This document shows positions 1 to 7,280 of a DNA stretch of 27,338 nucleotides, piece by piece. This stretch comes from Desulfuromusa sp. (GTDB lineage Bacteria > Desulfobacterota > Desulfuromonadia > Desulfuromonadales > Geopsychrobacteraceae), in NCBI GenBank assembly GCA_021157505.1, contig JAGGWI010000211.1:1-27338 (forward strand), given 5' to 3'. Within the stretch, counting starts at the first letter, position 1; the number at the start of each line of letters is the position of its first letter. The position numbers and the translations under genes are program-made. The notes below the pieces were generated by a model. It saw nothing but the letters and a program-made list of their open reading frames with translations, had not been told where the DNA came from and did no database searches.

Positions 1-262
1 CGAAAACATAATTCAAGTTCATCGAGGGAATCTCTTGCTGCAACTCGGCAACATTGTGATCATGGCCATCCAGCAGTGCCATTTCTAAACGTTGTTTATG
101 GTTCAATTCCTCTATGGCTGCTTCACGTAAAATTGCCTTTGCCTGACGATCAGTCACAACATCGATGGCATGGAGGTAATTTCGGAAACCTTCTTCCTCC
201 ATTTCAATTGCTTTTTCAAGGGCGGCTTCGTATGTGTAACAAACACCATCTTCTAAACCCAT
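1..262 (-). CDS. Ferritin-like / rubrerythrin-type protein (3' part cut off by window edge)
   Basis: The first 87 codons are visible, running leftward off the window. The reading begins MGLEDGVCYTYEAALEKAI and contains the helical, Glu-rich pattern of the ferritin-like diiron fold: Glu residues in the first helix (EKAIEMEEEGF, about residues 16-26) and an ExxH motif in EELNHKQRLE (about residues 53-62). These fit diiron ligands of rubrerythrin-like proteins, which usually act in oxidative-stress defence or iron handling in the cytoplasm of anaerobes. Two ATG codons are adjacent. The second, at 262-260, is chosen because AGGAG lies 6 nt upstream of it; the first (265-263) is only 3 nt away. 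The C-terminal half, which would show any rubredoxin domain, is outside the window, so the subfamily cannot be fixed. Confidence 0.75.
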   Translation of the reverse strand, partial: MGLEDGVCYTYEAALEKAIEMEEEGFRNYLHAIDVVTDRQAKAILREAAIEELNHKQRLEMALLDGHDHNVAELQQEIPSMNLNYVF

Positions 263-490
263 CATTATCTCCTGTTGTTAAAATATAAAAGTTACAACTC
301 AACTATAGATAAAACATAAAGCACTGACCGATCTTTTTAGACAATTGAGTCATAATAGCATACTAAATACAACTAGGTCACTCTCAATTCTTTCCTGAAT
401 AATTCCAAAGGGTCACATATATAAAGTTAGCACCATAGATTAATAGAATCTAAGTGCCCAATAAATAAGGAATTTTAACCACCAGCACTA

Positions 491-519
491 TTGACAACTC
501 ATTTGGTTTTCTATATAAA
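491..519 (+). promoter_or_regulatory. Sigma-70-type promoter for the Bax-like glucosaminidase
   Basis: TTGACA at 491-496 and TATAAA at 514-519 are separated by exactly 17 bp, a near-consensus housekeeping promoter. The start codon follows at 561, giving a leader of roughly 35 nt. The rest of the 263-560 spacer is A/T-rich and shows no ORF, RNA gene or repeat that I can support. It must also hold the promoter of the leftward ferritin-like gene, which I cannot place. Confidence 0.75.
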
Positions 520-560
520 TGCCGCTGCTTCTGAACTTCTAATTAACCACAAGAGAATTT

Positions 561-1619
561 ATGAATATATCTAGTTTTTACAAAGCAATTTTTCCGCTGT
601 TTTTAGGACTGAGCCTGTCAGTAGTCATTTATTCTGAGAGCATTGCTCCCGTCTACCAGGGGCCTGACATTAAAATCATTGGGCAAGATTTCTACAAAGA
701 TCTGGAATTTGAATTTCAAAACTACAGTTATCAGATTGATGCTCTTGGAAATGGGGTTCCTCCGCTGACTTTTCTCAATCTTCCTCACGATTTGAATAAA
801 ATTCAATCCAGCAAACAGCGTAAATCAATAATTATTGGGAAAGATTTTTATAAAGATCTGGAATCTGAATTTCAAAGCTATAGTTACAAGATTGATGCTC
901 TTGAAGATGGAGTTCCCCCACTGATCCTGCAGAATCTTCCTCACGATTTGAATAAAATTCAATCCAGCAAACAGCGTAAATCAATTTTTTTCAAATCTTT
1001 GTTACCAATGATCCTGTTGGCTAATGACGAGATTCGTGTGGAACGTGAGCAATTGTTGAAACTTAACCAGCGGCTTTCCGAGAATGAGTTTTTGAATGAT
1101 CATCAACTGCAGACTTTATCAACCTTATCCAAACACTATAAAATTAAATTAAACCGCTCTCAACCGCAGAAATCTATCGATAAACTGTTGAATCGAATCG
1201 ACATTATTCCAGCAGATTTAGCTTTGGCACAAGCAGCCAATGAATCGGCATGGGGGACGTCGCGCTTTTCACGGGTCGCTAATAATCTATTTGGGCAATG
1301 GACATTTATTCCAGGTCAGGGAGTCATTCCACTGGATCGCCCTGAAGGAGCAACTTATGAGGTTCGGAAGTTCGCCACTGTCTATGATTCAGTGCGCTCT
1401 TATCTGCGCAACCTGAACACCCATTCAGCCTATAAGCAGTTGCGACAACTGCGTGCTGCAAGTAGAGTTAATGGGCAAAGTCCGGAAGGGTTGAGATTAG
1501 CTGAAGGGCTACTGCGCTATTCAACCCGTGGCGAAGATTATGTCAAAGAGTTGCAAGCGATGATTCGCTCAAATCAACTTAATCGCTTTGCCAATGCAAA
1601 ACTCCGCACCAGCAGTTGA
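561..1619 (+). CDS. Bax-type exported N-acetylglucosaminidase with duplicated N-terminal module
   Basis: 352 residues. The C-terminal half matches the Bax/FlgJ-like mannosyl-glycoprotein endo-beta-N-acetylglucosaminidase fold: QAANESAWGTSRF at 224-236 with the presumed catalytic Glu228, ANNLFGQWTF at 240-249, then NLNTH and the LR..RAASR stretch near 285-302. Such enzymes cut glycan strands of peptidoglycan in the envelope. Residues 9-25 are a hydrophobic segment after Lys8, consistent with a signal peptide or N-terminal anchor. Residues 39-90 and 91-142 are a 52-residue tandem duplication described separately. The gene has its own strong promoter, stands alone on the plus strand and converges on the deacetylase gene, another cell-wall or polysaccharide enzyme. 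The SD is a modest AAGAGA. Family assignment is firm; substrate detail is inferred. Confidence 0.85.
   Translation: MNISSFYKAIFPLFLGLSLSVVIYSESIAPVYQGPDIKIIGQDFYKDLEFEFQNYSYQIDALGNGVPPLTFLNLPHDLNKIQSSKQRKSIIIGKDFYKDLESEFQSYSYKIDALEDGVPPLILQNLPHDLNKIQSSKQRKSIFFKSLLPMILLANDEIRVEREQLLKLNQRLSENEFLNDHQLQTLSTLSKHYKIKLNRSQPQKSIDKLLNRIDIIPADLALAQAANESAWGTSRFSRVANNLFGQWTFIPGQGVIPLDRPEGATYEVRKFATVYDSVRSYLRNLNTHSAYKQLRQLRAASRVNGQSPEGLRLAEGLLRYSTRGEDYVKELQAMIRSNQLNRFANAKLRTSS
675..986 (+). repeat. 156-bp in-frame tandem duplication within the glucosaminidase gene
   Basis: Copy 1 spans 675-830 and copy 2 spans 831-986, a 52-codon period. The last 53 bases of each unit (777-829 and 933-985) are identical. 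The earlier part differs at scattered positions. The encoded units both contain DFYKDLE, then EFQ, then IDAL, then NLPHDLNKIQSSKQRKS. The long exact stretch implies recent duplication or recent gene conversion. Confidence 0.95.
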
Positions 1620-1648
1620 TGCCATTGTAATAAAACCAACCTGAATAG

Positions 1649-2707
1649 TTAATCTGATACTTTTTTTGCAGGATTTTTTGTATTTATCCAGGGATGGCTA
1701 TACCAGAGCCAGTCACCTTCTCTGGATTGAAATGTCAAAGTGTACTTGTTACGCCGACCGGTCAGAGGCTCTGCCGCATGTACCTGATACCACCCGGGCC
1801 CTTTATCCTCATCAGCTTCCACCCAACAACGATTTTCCCCCTGAACAAAACAGTTTAACCGCTGCGGATCAATCTGCTGACCAGCGATACGCAGGTGTAA
1901 AACAGGTGGATTTTCCTCTATGACCGGATCAAAAGAATCCTCTTCAGAGACTAATAACGGTCGCATAGCTAACTTGGATTTAAAACCGGCAAGGGTGGCA
2001 AATGGGCCTCCCATGGGGAAACGTGGCAGGTTATAATGATTATGAGCAGAATAAATAACCCCTGACTGTTGTGCGAAAGCGGTTTTGAACCCGAGATCTT
2101 TAACAATCTCAACAACAGCGGCAGAATACTCACCAAAGGGATAGGCAAAGAGAGTGGGTCTGGTGCCAAGATTTTTTTCAAATTTCTGCTGAGATCTTAA
2201 TATATCCTGACGAATCCGCTGTTTCCACTGTGCATAAGTTTCAGCCGGTTTTTTTTCCACCATATAGGGGTGGGTATCGGTATGATTGCCGATTTCAACC
2301 CCCTCCGCAGCCAATTCTCTCAGCTCTTGCCAGTTCAAATAACCAGAACTCCCAACTGCCGCAGTATTAACAAACAGAGTCAGTGGAATTTCATATTGGC
2401 GGATGATCGGCATCCCGACATCATACAGAGAACGAAACGCATCATCGACACAGAAAGAGACGGCTCGATCAGGCAGCTCCTCTCCATGAGAAAGTCGCCG
2501 GGCAACTTCGCCCAGAGTAATAACCTCTAAACCCTGTGCGGTGACATATTCAAGCTGTTGGGCAAAGATCTTTGCATCGATATTGGTTGAGGGGTAGCGC
2601 GTTTCATCAAAACGGTGATAGATAAAAGAAGTGACCTGCCCAGCATAGCCTTGGGATAAAAGGGGTAAAACAAGAAGCACTCCGACGATAAACAATGATT
2701 TCAACAT
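1649..2707 (-). CDS. Exported polysaccharide deacetylase (NodB-homology, CE4)
   Basis: 352 residues from the chosen start. An upstream TTG would add five residues, but AAGGGG sits 5 nt before the ATG at 2707-2705 and would lie inside that longer reading, so the ATG is preferred. Residues 1-22 (MLKSLFIVGVLLVLPLLS...) form a signal peptide. NodB-domain motifs are visible: VSFCVDDAF at 83-91 with Asp88/Asp89, GNHTDTHP at 140-147 with the HxxxH metal pair, and AYPFGEY in place of the usual RxPYG arginine motif. A C-terminal extension of about 100 residues follows the catalytic domain. CE4 enzymes remove N- or O-acetyl groups from extracellular glycans, and the substrate here is unknown. It follows the RelA/SpoT-like gene by 17 nt, so co-transcription is likely. 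Confidence 0.85.
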   Translation of the reverse strand: MLKSLFIVGVLLVLPLLSQGYAGQVTSFIYHRFDETRYPSTNIDAKIFAQQLEYVTAQGLEVITLGEVARRLSHGEELPDRAVSFCVDDAFRSLYDVGMPIIRQYEIPLTLFVNTAAVGSSGYLNWQELRELAAEGVEIGNHTDTHPYMVEKKPAETYAQWKQRIRQDILRSQQKFEKNLGTRPTLFAYPFGEYSAAVVEIVKDLGFKTAFAQQSGVIYSAHNHYNLPRFPMGGPFATLAGFKSKLAMRPLLVSEEDSFDPVIEENPPVLHLRIAGQQIDPQRLNCFVQGENRCWVEADEDKGPGWYQVHAAEPLTGRRNKYTLTFQSREGDWLWYSHPWINTKNPAKKVSD

Positions 2708-2724
2708 ATGGACCCCTTGCAAAA

Positions 2725-4155
2725 TTAAACAGCTTTTATCTTCTTACGCAGATAACGGCGAATACTGTTCCGAGCACGTGGCGTCACCGCCCATTCCAGC
2801 CACTTAGGAAGGACTGTGGGCTCCTCTGATGTTTCAACAACGACTTGATCACCATCCAGCAGGCGAGTTCTTAATTGACGAGTACGCCCATTAATCAGAC
2901 CCCGACGAGCATGCAGACCGAGCGAATCATGAATTTCAAAAGCGAAATCAAGGATACTGCTTCCCTCTGGTAAAATTTGGATATCTCCCTGCGGGGTATA
3001 GACCTGGATGGTTGCTGAAGCCAGGCGTAAGGATTCAGTATCGAAAGCTGACTCCCCTTCCATTAACGATTTAACCAGGTCGCGAAAGTTCTTATGACGA
3101 AATTTGAAACCTGGAGCCAGAACACCGGATTCATTAAAACGGTTCAGTTTTCTGGTAGTTATTTCAACCCGCATCCGTAATTCGCCCGCCTGAACCGTCG
3201 TTTTGAGAGCCTGGTATCCAAAATGAGAAATTAAATTCAGATGATCGCGTAATTTTCCCGGGATCGGGGGAAACAAACCGTGGAGGACTCCGAGGAACAG
3301 ATAGGCATCCATGGTCCTGGAAACCTGAACCTCCAACGTATAGAGAGACGAAAAACCAAGCGATCTGGAACGGGCAGAAATAACCGAGAAAGGTCGCCAG
3401 CGGTTTTTTAAAAGGACATCCAGTTTCTGCTGCTCACAGGCATTTTTAATACGAGCACGTACTTTACGCAGAAAATCATCACTGTCCTGTTTGAGGAGTA
3501 AAATTGTCTGGTCGTAACTTTTTGCGCGGCGGGGATAAAGAACAGAGTACGAGAGAGATTCCAATTCAGTCGCAACATAACCCATACCCAGATGTTGTGC
3601 CAGGGGGACATAGAACATCCGGGTTTCTTCTGCAATCAGTTTCTGTTTATGGTGCGGTAAAGCATCAATAGTTCGCAGATTGTCGATCCGATCCCAGAAT
3701 TTCAAACAGAGAACCCGGATATCGTCAATTGCAACCAGCAGAGTTTTTCTGTAGGTTTCCTTTTTAATATCATCCCGGTTCATGATTTCTGATGTCACTT
3801 TGGTCAGGCCATCAACCAGGTGAGCAACCTCATCACCATATTTTTTACGCACATCCCCTAACGTAACCGGAGTATCTTCAACCACATCATGCAGCAGAGC
3901 GGCAATCACGGAAGGAAAATCCATCCAGTGGCGTGCAGCTAAATGGGTCACCCGTAAAGGATGAAAAATGTATGGTTCTCCCGATTTACGCACCTGCCCC
4001 TGATGTGAAGATCGGGCATCAATAAGAGCCTGTTCAACTCGTTCTATCTCATAATCCAGCTGTTCTTCAGACAGTTCAGCACCATAATGGGTCACCAACA
4101 ATTCCATTATATCGGTCATTAAGCGCTGTTCTGTCCTGTTGTTAAACTCTGACAT
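2725..4155 (-). CDS. RelA/SpoT-like protein: intact HD hydrolase, degenerate synthetase, TGS, no ACT
   Basis: 476 residues, against about 700-750 for a full RelA/SpoT. The HD (p)ppGpp hydrolase part is well kept: RKSGEPYIFHPLRV (56-69), LLHDVVEDT (87-95) and KFWDRIDNLRT (152-162). After residue 220 only traces of the synthetase remain. FPPIPGKLRDHL and GYQALKTTV resemble the family's PIPGRFKDYI and GYQSLHTTV, but the R-x-K-x-x-S loop and the catalytic DxxAxR segment are not recognisable. A TGS domain follows at about 385-455 (VYTPQGDIQILPEGSS...), then the short RARNSIRRYLRKK tail. The C-terminal ACT/RRM domain is missing. The likely activity is ppGpp hydrolysis only, or binding of another nucleotide; this is inference. 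SD AGAAGG precedes the ATG. It lies between the HIT and deacetylase genes. Confidence 0.8.
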   Translation of the reverse strand: MSEFNNRTEQRLMTDIMELLVTHYGAELSEEQLDYEIERVEQALIDARSSHQGQVRKSGEPYIFHPLRVTHLAARHWMDFPSVIAALLHDVVEDTPVTLGDVRKKYGDEVAHLVDGLTKVTSEIMNRDDIKKETYRKTLLVAIDDIRVLCLKFWDRIDNLRTIDALPHHKQKLIAEETRMFYVPLAQHLGMGYVATELESLSYSVLYPRRAKSYDQTILLLKQDSDDFLRKVRARIKNACEQQKLDVLLKNRWRPFSVISARSRSLGFSSLYTLEVQVSRTMDAYLFLGVLHGLFPPIPGKLRDHLNLISHFGYQALKTTVQAGELRMRVEITTRKLNRFNESGVLAPGFKFRHKNFRDLVKSLMEGESAFDTESLRLASATIQVYTPQGDIQILPEGSSILDFAFEIHDSLGLHARRGLINGRTRQLRTRLLDGDQVVVETSEEPTVLPKWLEWAVTPRARNSIRRYLRKKIKAV

Positions 4156-4175
4156 AATACCTTCTTGGGAGATAG

Positions 4176-4523
4176 TTAACCGGGAGGCCAGCTCATATCA
4201 CGACCGCCAAGCAGATGAAAGTGAAGATGCCAAACAACTTGGCCTCCAGCATCATTGCAGTTGTTAACCACTCGAAAACCAGTCTCGGCAAAATTCAAAT
4301 CACGTGCTACCTTCCCGGCAATTTGATAAATATGACCAACCAGCTCATTATCACTCGGAGCCAGATCCAAGGTGGTCCGGATATGCTTTTTTGGAACAAT
4401 AAGAAAGTGGTGAGGCGCTTGAGGATCAATATCATCAAAAACTACCAGTTGAGAATCTTCGTAGCGAATTGTTGCCGGAATCTCACCGGCAATGATCTTA
4501 CAAAACAAACAATCAGACGCCAT
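4176..4523 (-). CDS. HIT family purine-nucleotide hydrolase (HinT-like)
   Basis: 115 residues from the ATG at 4523-4521, chosen because GGAG lies 6 nt upstream; a TTG six codons earlier would place that SD inside the gene. The histidine triad is complete: HLHFHLLGG at 99-107, with His99, His101 and His103. Other family marks are DCLFCKI near the N terminus (Cys5 and Cys8), VVFDDIDPQAPHH and the C-terminal SWPPG. HinT-type proteins are cytoplasmic hydrolases of AMP-linked phosphoramidates and acyl-adenylates. The 20-nt spacing to the downstream RelA/SpoT-like gene and the 75-nt spacing to tlyA suggest one transcript. Confidence 0.93.
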   Translation of the reverse strand: MASDCLFCKIIAGEIPATIRYEDSQLVVFDDIDPQAPHHFLIVPKKHIRTTLDLAPSDNELVGHIYQIAGKVARDLNFAETGFRVVNNCNDAGGQVVWHLHFHLLGGRDMSWPPG

Positions 4524-4598
4524 TACCATCTCCACGGTCAAAATTTAAGCAGTCTTGAAATATCAATAATATATCCAGCTGACACTAAAGTGCTGATT

Positions 4599-5342
4599 TT
4601 AGATTATTTTCTTTTTTTTTTGTAGGTAAATCAGAAATTCACGGTTTCCCTTTGGACCTAAAATTGGACTTTCGGTGATTCCAAGCACCTGGCAATTAAG
4701 CTCGGTCACCAGATCGCAGACCTGTTTAATCACCTGATCGTGCTGATGTCGATCTTTCACCACCCCCCCCTTGCCAACCTGCCCTTTGCCAACTTCAAAT
4801 TGTGGTTTAATCAAAGCAATCACCTCAGCACTATCTGTCAATAAACTGAGGGTATTGGGTAAAACTTTTGACAATGAAATAAAAGAGGCATCTATCACGG
4901 CTAAAGTCGGGACATCACCTAACTGAGTGGGCTGAAGATGCCTGATATTACTGCGTTCCAAATTGACGATCCGCGGATCTTCACGAAGACTCCAGGCCAA
5001 CTGTCCATAACCAACATCGACCGCATAGACTTTTTTTGCTCCAAATTGAAGCAGACAATCGCTGAATCCTCCGGTTGATGCACCAACATCGATAGCGATT
5101 TTACCTGCAACTGTCACTGCAAACTCCTGCAACGCCTTCTCTAATTTCACCCCACCGCGTGAAACATAAGGGATATCTGCTCCTTTCAGCCGCAACTCCG
5201 AATCGACCATTACCTGTGCACCCGCTTTATCCACCCGATGATCATCAACGATCACTTTCCCGGCAAGAATTAAGGCACGAGCACGTTCTCGCGATGCAAC
5301 CAATCCCCGTTGTACCAGTAATTTATCCAGACGTTCTTTCAT
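4599..5342 (-). CDS. tlyA: TlyA family rRNA 2'-O-methyltransferase
   Basis: 247 residues. An S4 RNA-binding domain at about 1-62 (MKERLDKLLVQRGL, RARALILAGKV) is followed by an FtsJ/RrmJ-type methyltransferase fold with the SAM motif AIDVGASTGGFSDCLL near residue 85, DVGYGQL, and the KPQFEVGKGQVGKGGVV loop typical of TlyA. Family members methylate ribosomal RNA in the cytoplasm. The 'hemolysin' name is historical. The final codons pass through ten A residues (4612-4621), giving a basic QKKKKII tail. No good Shine-Dalgarno sequence precedes the ATG. An intrinsic terminator (5365-5393) lies 22 nt upstream of the start codon, so expression may depend on read-through or on a promoter overlapping that hairpin. 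Confidence 0.92.
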   Translation of the reverse strand: MKERLDKLLVQRGLVASRERARALILAGKVIVDDHRVDKAGAQVMVDSELRLKGADIPYVSRGGVKLEKALQEFAVTVAGKIAIDVGASTGGFSDCLLQFGAKKVYAVDVGYGQLAWSLREDPRIVNLERSNIRHLQPTQLGDVPTLAVIDASFISLSKVLPNTLSLLTDSAEVIALIKPQFEVGKGQVGKGGVVKDRHQHDQVIKQVCDLVTELNCQVLGITESPILGPKGNREFLIYLQKKKKII

Positions 5343-5364
5343 AATGCGGATAATAGCAGTGCCA

Positions 5365-5393
5365 TAAATAAAAAGGGAGGCAAAATGCCTCCC
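5365..5393 (-). terminator. Rho-independent terminator downstream of lipB
   Basis: A perfect 8-bp stem GGGAGGCA / TGCCTCCC (5375-5382 with 5386-5393, 3-nt loop) is followed on the minus strand by a T-rich run, TTTTTATTTAT. It sits between the lipB stop and the tlyA start. Confidence 0.85.
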
Positions 5394-5466
5394 CTAAAGA
5401 AACCGTCAAAGGACAACGATAAAAAAACCTATCTGTTAATATGTTTAATTTTGCTCCGACAAACAG

Positions 5467-6141
5467 TCATTGAACCGACTCTTGGTTGATATGATAAGCA
5501 AATGCAGAACAAAAATATTCGGTAAAATATTTTTTTACTTCTGCCATAGCGACGTCGTGACCCAGTTCACGACTTAAAGATGTCACCCTTTCACTAGGCC
5601 GGCCACATGGTACAATCATAGTAAAAGTTTCGAGTGAGTTATTTATGTTCAGCGCAATCCCGTGGGATGAAACCCATTTTTTCAGCGCTATCCCAAAACT
5701 GCAAATCTTTTTACCACCAACCCAGACACCTGGCTCGCCAGCTTTCAGATGCCCATCCACACCATATTCAGCCAGCACACTAATGACAACCTGAAGAAAC
5801 TGGTCGGCAAACCAGCGTAAATCTCTCTTCTTCAGCGCTATGAGAGGATAGACAACCAGTTGCCCGGGCTCATGTGCCGTTGCCAGGCCGCCTCGATTGA
5901 TTTTTTGCAGCGCAACTCCACGCTCAGAAAATACTTTTTTAGAGAAATGCAAATCTGCCTGAGTAGCACGGCGGCCAAGAGTTACGGTTATTGGATGTTC
6001 GACAAAAATCAGGGTATCGTTCCCCTTGCCGGAAAGACGTGCCTGAACCATTTCCGCCTGCCGGTCAAAAGCGAGCCGGTAATCGGTCAAACCCCAATCT
6101 TCTATTGCTAAAGGTGTGGTTATTTCGTTGCTTGAGTCCAT
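5467..6141 (-). CDS. lipB: Octanoyl-[acyl-carrier-protein]:protein N-octanoyltransferase
   Basis: 224 residues from the ATG at 6141-6139. A TTG start 16 codons upstream has no ribosome site and adds non-family sequence. LipB moves octanoyl groups from ACP to lipoyl domains, the first step of lipoate assembly in the cytoplasm. Visible motifs: HPITVTLGRR at 49-58, RGGLATAHEPGQ at 83-94, GKKICSFGI with Lys145, SSHGIALNIN, and VPCG with the presumed nucleophile Cys179. The central motif departs from the usual RGGxxTYHGPGQ: the Tyr is Ala89 and the Gly after His90 is Glu91. The catalytic Lys/Cys pair is intact, so function is likely retained. No lipA is adjacent in this window. Confidence 0.93.
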   Translation of the reverse strand: MDSSNEITTPLAIEDWGLTDYRLAFDRQAEMVQARLSGKGNDTLIFVEHPITVTLGRRATQADLHFSKKVFSERGVALQKINRGGLATAHEPGQLVVYPLIALKKRDLRWFADQFLQVVISVLAEYGVDGHLKAGEPGVWVGGKKICSFGIALKKWVSSHGIALNINNSLETFTMIVPCGRPSERVTSLSRELGHDVAMAEVKKYFTEYFCSAFAYHINQESVQ

Positions 6142-6193
6142 AAGGTATTTAATTCCTGGCCTGTCTGCAGATACAGTTTTACAGATCAAACAG

Positions 6194-6225
6194 AAAGAGG
6201 CTAACCACCACTGGCTAACCTCTTT
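6194..6225 (-). terminator. Hairpin 3' of tRNA-Val(CAC), probable terminator
   Basis: AAAGAGG (6194-6200) pairs with CCTCTTT (6219-6225), with an inner CCA/TGG pairing. On the minus strand it lies 7 nt beyond the tRNA 3' end and is followed by the weak T-rich run TTTCTGTTTG. Its placement between the tRNA and lipB supports a terminator, but the U-tract is poor. Confidence 0.5.
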
Positions 6226-6232
6226 ATTTTAT

Positions 6233-6307
6233 TGGTGGGCAGTGTCGGGCTTGAACCGACGACCCTTCGCGTGTGAGGCGAATGCTCTCCCGCTGAGCTA
6301 ACCGCCC
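6233..6307 (-). tRNA. tRNA-Val (anticodon CAC)
   Basis: The 75-nt minus-strand cloverleaf includes an encoded CCA. The acceptor stem is GGGCGGT/ACTGCCC, the D arm GCTC...GAGC, the anticodon arm TTCGC-CTCACAC-GCGAA with CAC at positions 34-36, and the T arm GTCGG-TTCAAGC-CCGAC. It reads GTG codons. Its 5' end is only one base from the terminal inverted repeat of a palindromic element, so no ordinary promoter fits between them. Confidence 0.95.
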
Positions 6308-6308
6308 A

Positions 6309-6469
6309 AGTGTCCTGTTTGGTTAATCCTATCCTCTAATTCTGGCTCTTTTGCTTGCTGCCTACGTTATGCCTCTTTGCTTTAGCGCAAGCTAGGGCTG
6401 CATCGGCATGCCTTGGCAACAAACAAAATAACTCAGAATTATGCATCACGATTAACCAAACGGGACACT
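6309..6469. repeat. Palindromic MITE-like element abutting tRNA-Val
   Basis: The ends are 20-bp inverted repeats with one mismatch: AGTGTCCTGTTTGGTTAATC (6309-6328) and GATTAACCAAACGGGACACT (6450-6469). Inside, the two arms continue to match imperfectly for about 65 bp (shared TAATTCTG, TTTTG, TTG, TGCC in the same order and spacing), so the whole unit can fold into one long hairpin with an apical region rich in short palindromes such as GCTTTAGCGCAAGC. No ORF is present. It has no sequence similarity that I can see to the other palindromic element in this window. Only one copy is present here, so mobility is inferred from structure. Confidence 0.75.
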
Positions 6470-6504
6470 AGATAAAGATTTTATAGCAATATCAGGCAAC
6501 AGAG

Positions 6505-7275
6505 TCAATGAGTGTGTGGAGCAAAAAACTCCTCGATTCGCTCCATGTTTCCACTGCGAGGAAATAGTGAGGCAAATGCACCAAGTTCCATCACCTGTCC
6601 ATTCTCAACACAAACATTTTCTGCAGCATTCAGAAGTTTCTTCGCCAGCTGAAGTGCCATCGGTGGCTGGTTGGCAATCTGTTCAGCATATTCTCGTACC
6701 TGCGGCATAAACTGAGCAGCAGGATACACCCTCTCAACTAGTTTCATCTGCAATGATTCTGCAGCAGAATAAGTTTGTGCCGTCATAAAAATCTCTTTGG
6801 CTTTATTCCGCCCAACCAACCTTGGCAATTTTTGAGTGCCACAGAAACCGGTTATAATTCCAAGCTTAGCCCCCGGATGGGCAATTTTGAGCCGATCACT
6901 GGCAAGTCTGATATCACAGGCCAGTGCCAGATCGCACCCACCTCCCATAGTGATCCCATTTAAAGCTCCAATGATCGGCTTACTTGAAGATTCCATCTGC
7001 TCAAACAATGAGTGACCCAAACTGGAAAACTGCCAGCCATCAAGCGGTTTAAAATCAAGCATTTCACCAATATTTGCACCGACTGCAAAACTTTCCCCCG
7101 GTTCCCCGGTTAAAACAACACAGCCAACCAGAGGATCAGCTTCAAAAGCCGTCAGGGCAAATTGTAGCGCATGAATACATTCCGTATGCAGGGTGTTAAA
7201 TCGCTGGCCGTTATCTAGAAATATATAACCAACTCGTTGACTGACATCCGTATGCAGCAATTGTTCGTCACTCAT
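6505..7275 (-). CDS. Crotonase-fold protein lacking the usual catalytic glutamates
   Basis: 256 residues, normal for an enoyl-CoA hydratase/isomerase. The fold is clear: FAVGANIGEM (about 63-72) forms the first oxyanion-hole segment, ITMGGGCDLALACDIRLAS (108-126) the second, then KLGIITGFCGTQKLPRLVG. The two glutamates that activate water in true hydratases (in GGGCELA and PExxLG) are Asp115 and Gly135 here. The protein may therefore be an isomerase, hydrolase or other crotonase-family activity, or a reduced-activity hydratase; the substrate cannot be told. It starts 5 nt after the stop of the second crotonase gene and has a poor ribosome site, which suggests translational coupling. Confidence 0.82.
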   Translation of the reverse strand: MSDEQLLHTDVSQRVGYIFLDNGQRFNTLHTECIHALQFALTAFEADPLVGCVVLTGEPGESFAVGANIGEMLDFKPLDGWQFSSLGHSLFEQMESSSKPIIGALNGITMGGGCDLALACDIRLASDRLKIAHPGAKLGIITGFCGTQKLPRLVGRNKAKEIFMTAQTYSAAESLQMKLVERVYPAAQFMPQVREYAEQIANQPPMALQLAKKLLNAAENVCVENGQVMELGAFASLFPRSGNMERIEEFFAPHTH

Positions 7276-7280
7276 CGGTG

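Noticed and set aside
6309..6469. Integron attC site
   Set aside because: It is palindromic and of similar size, but the ends lack the RYYYAAC/GTTRRRY core pairs, and no integrase or cassette array is present.
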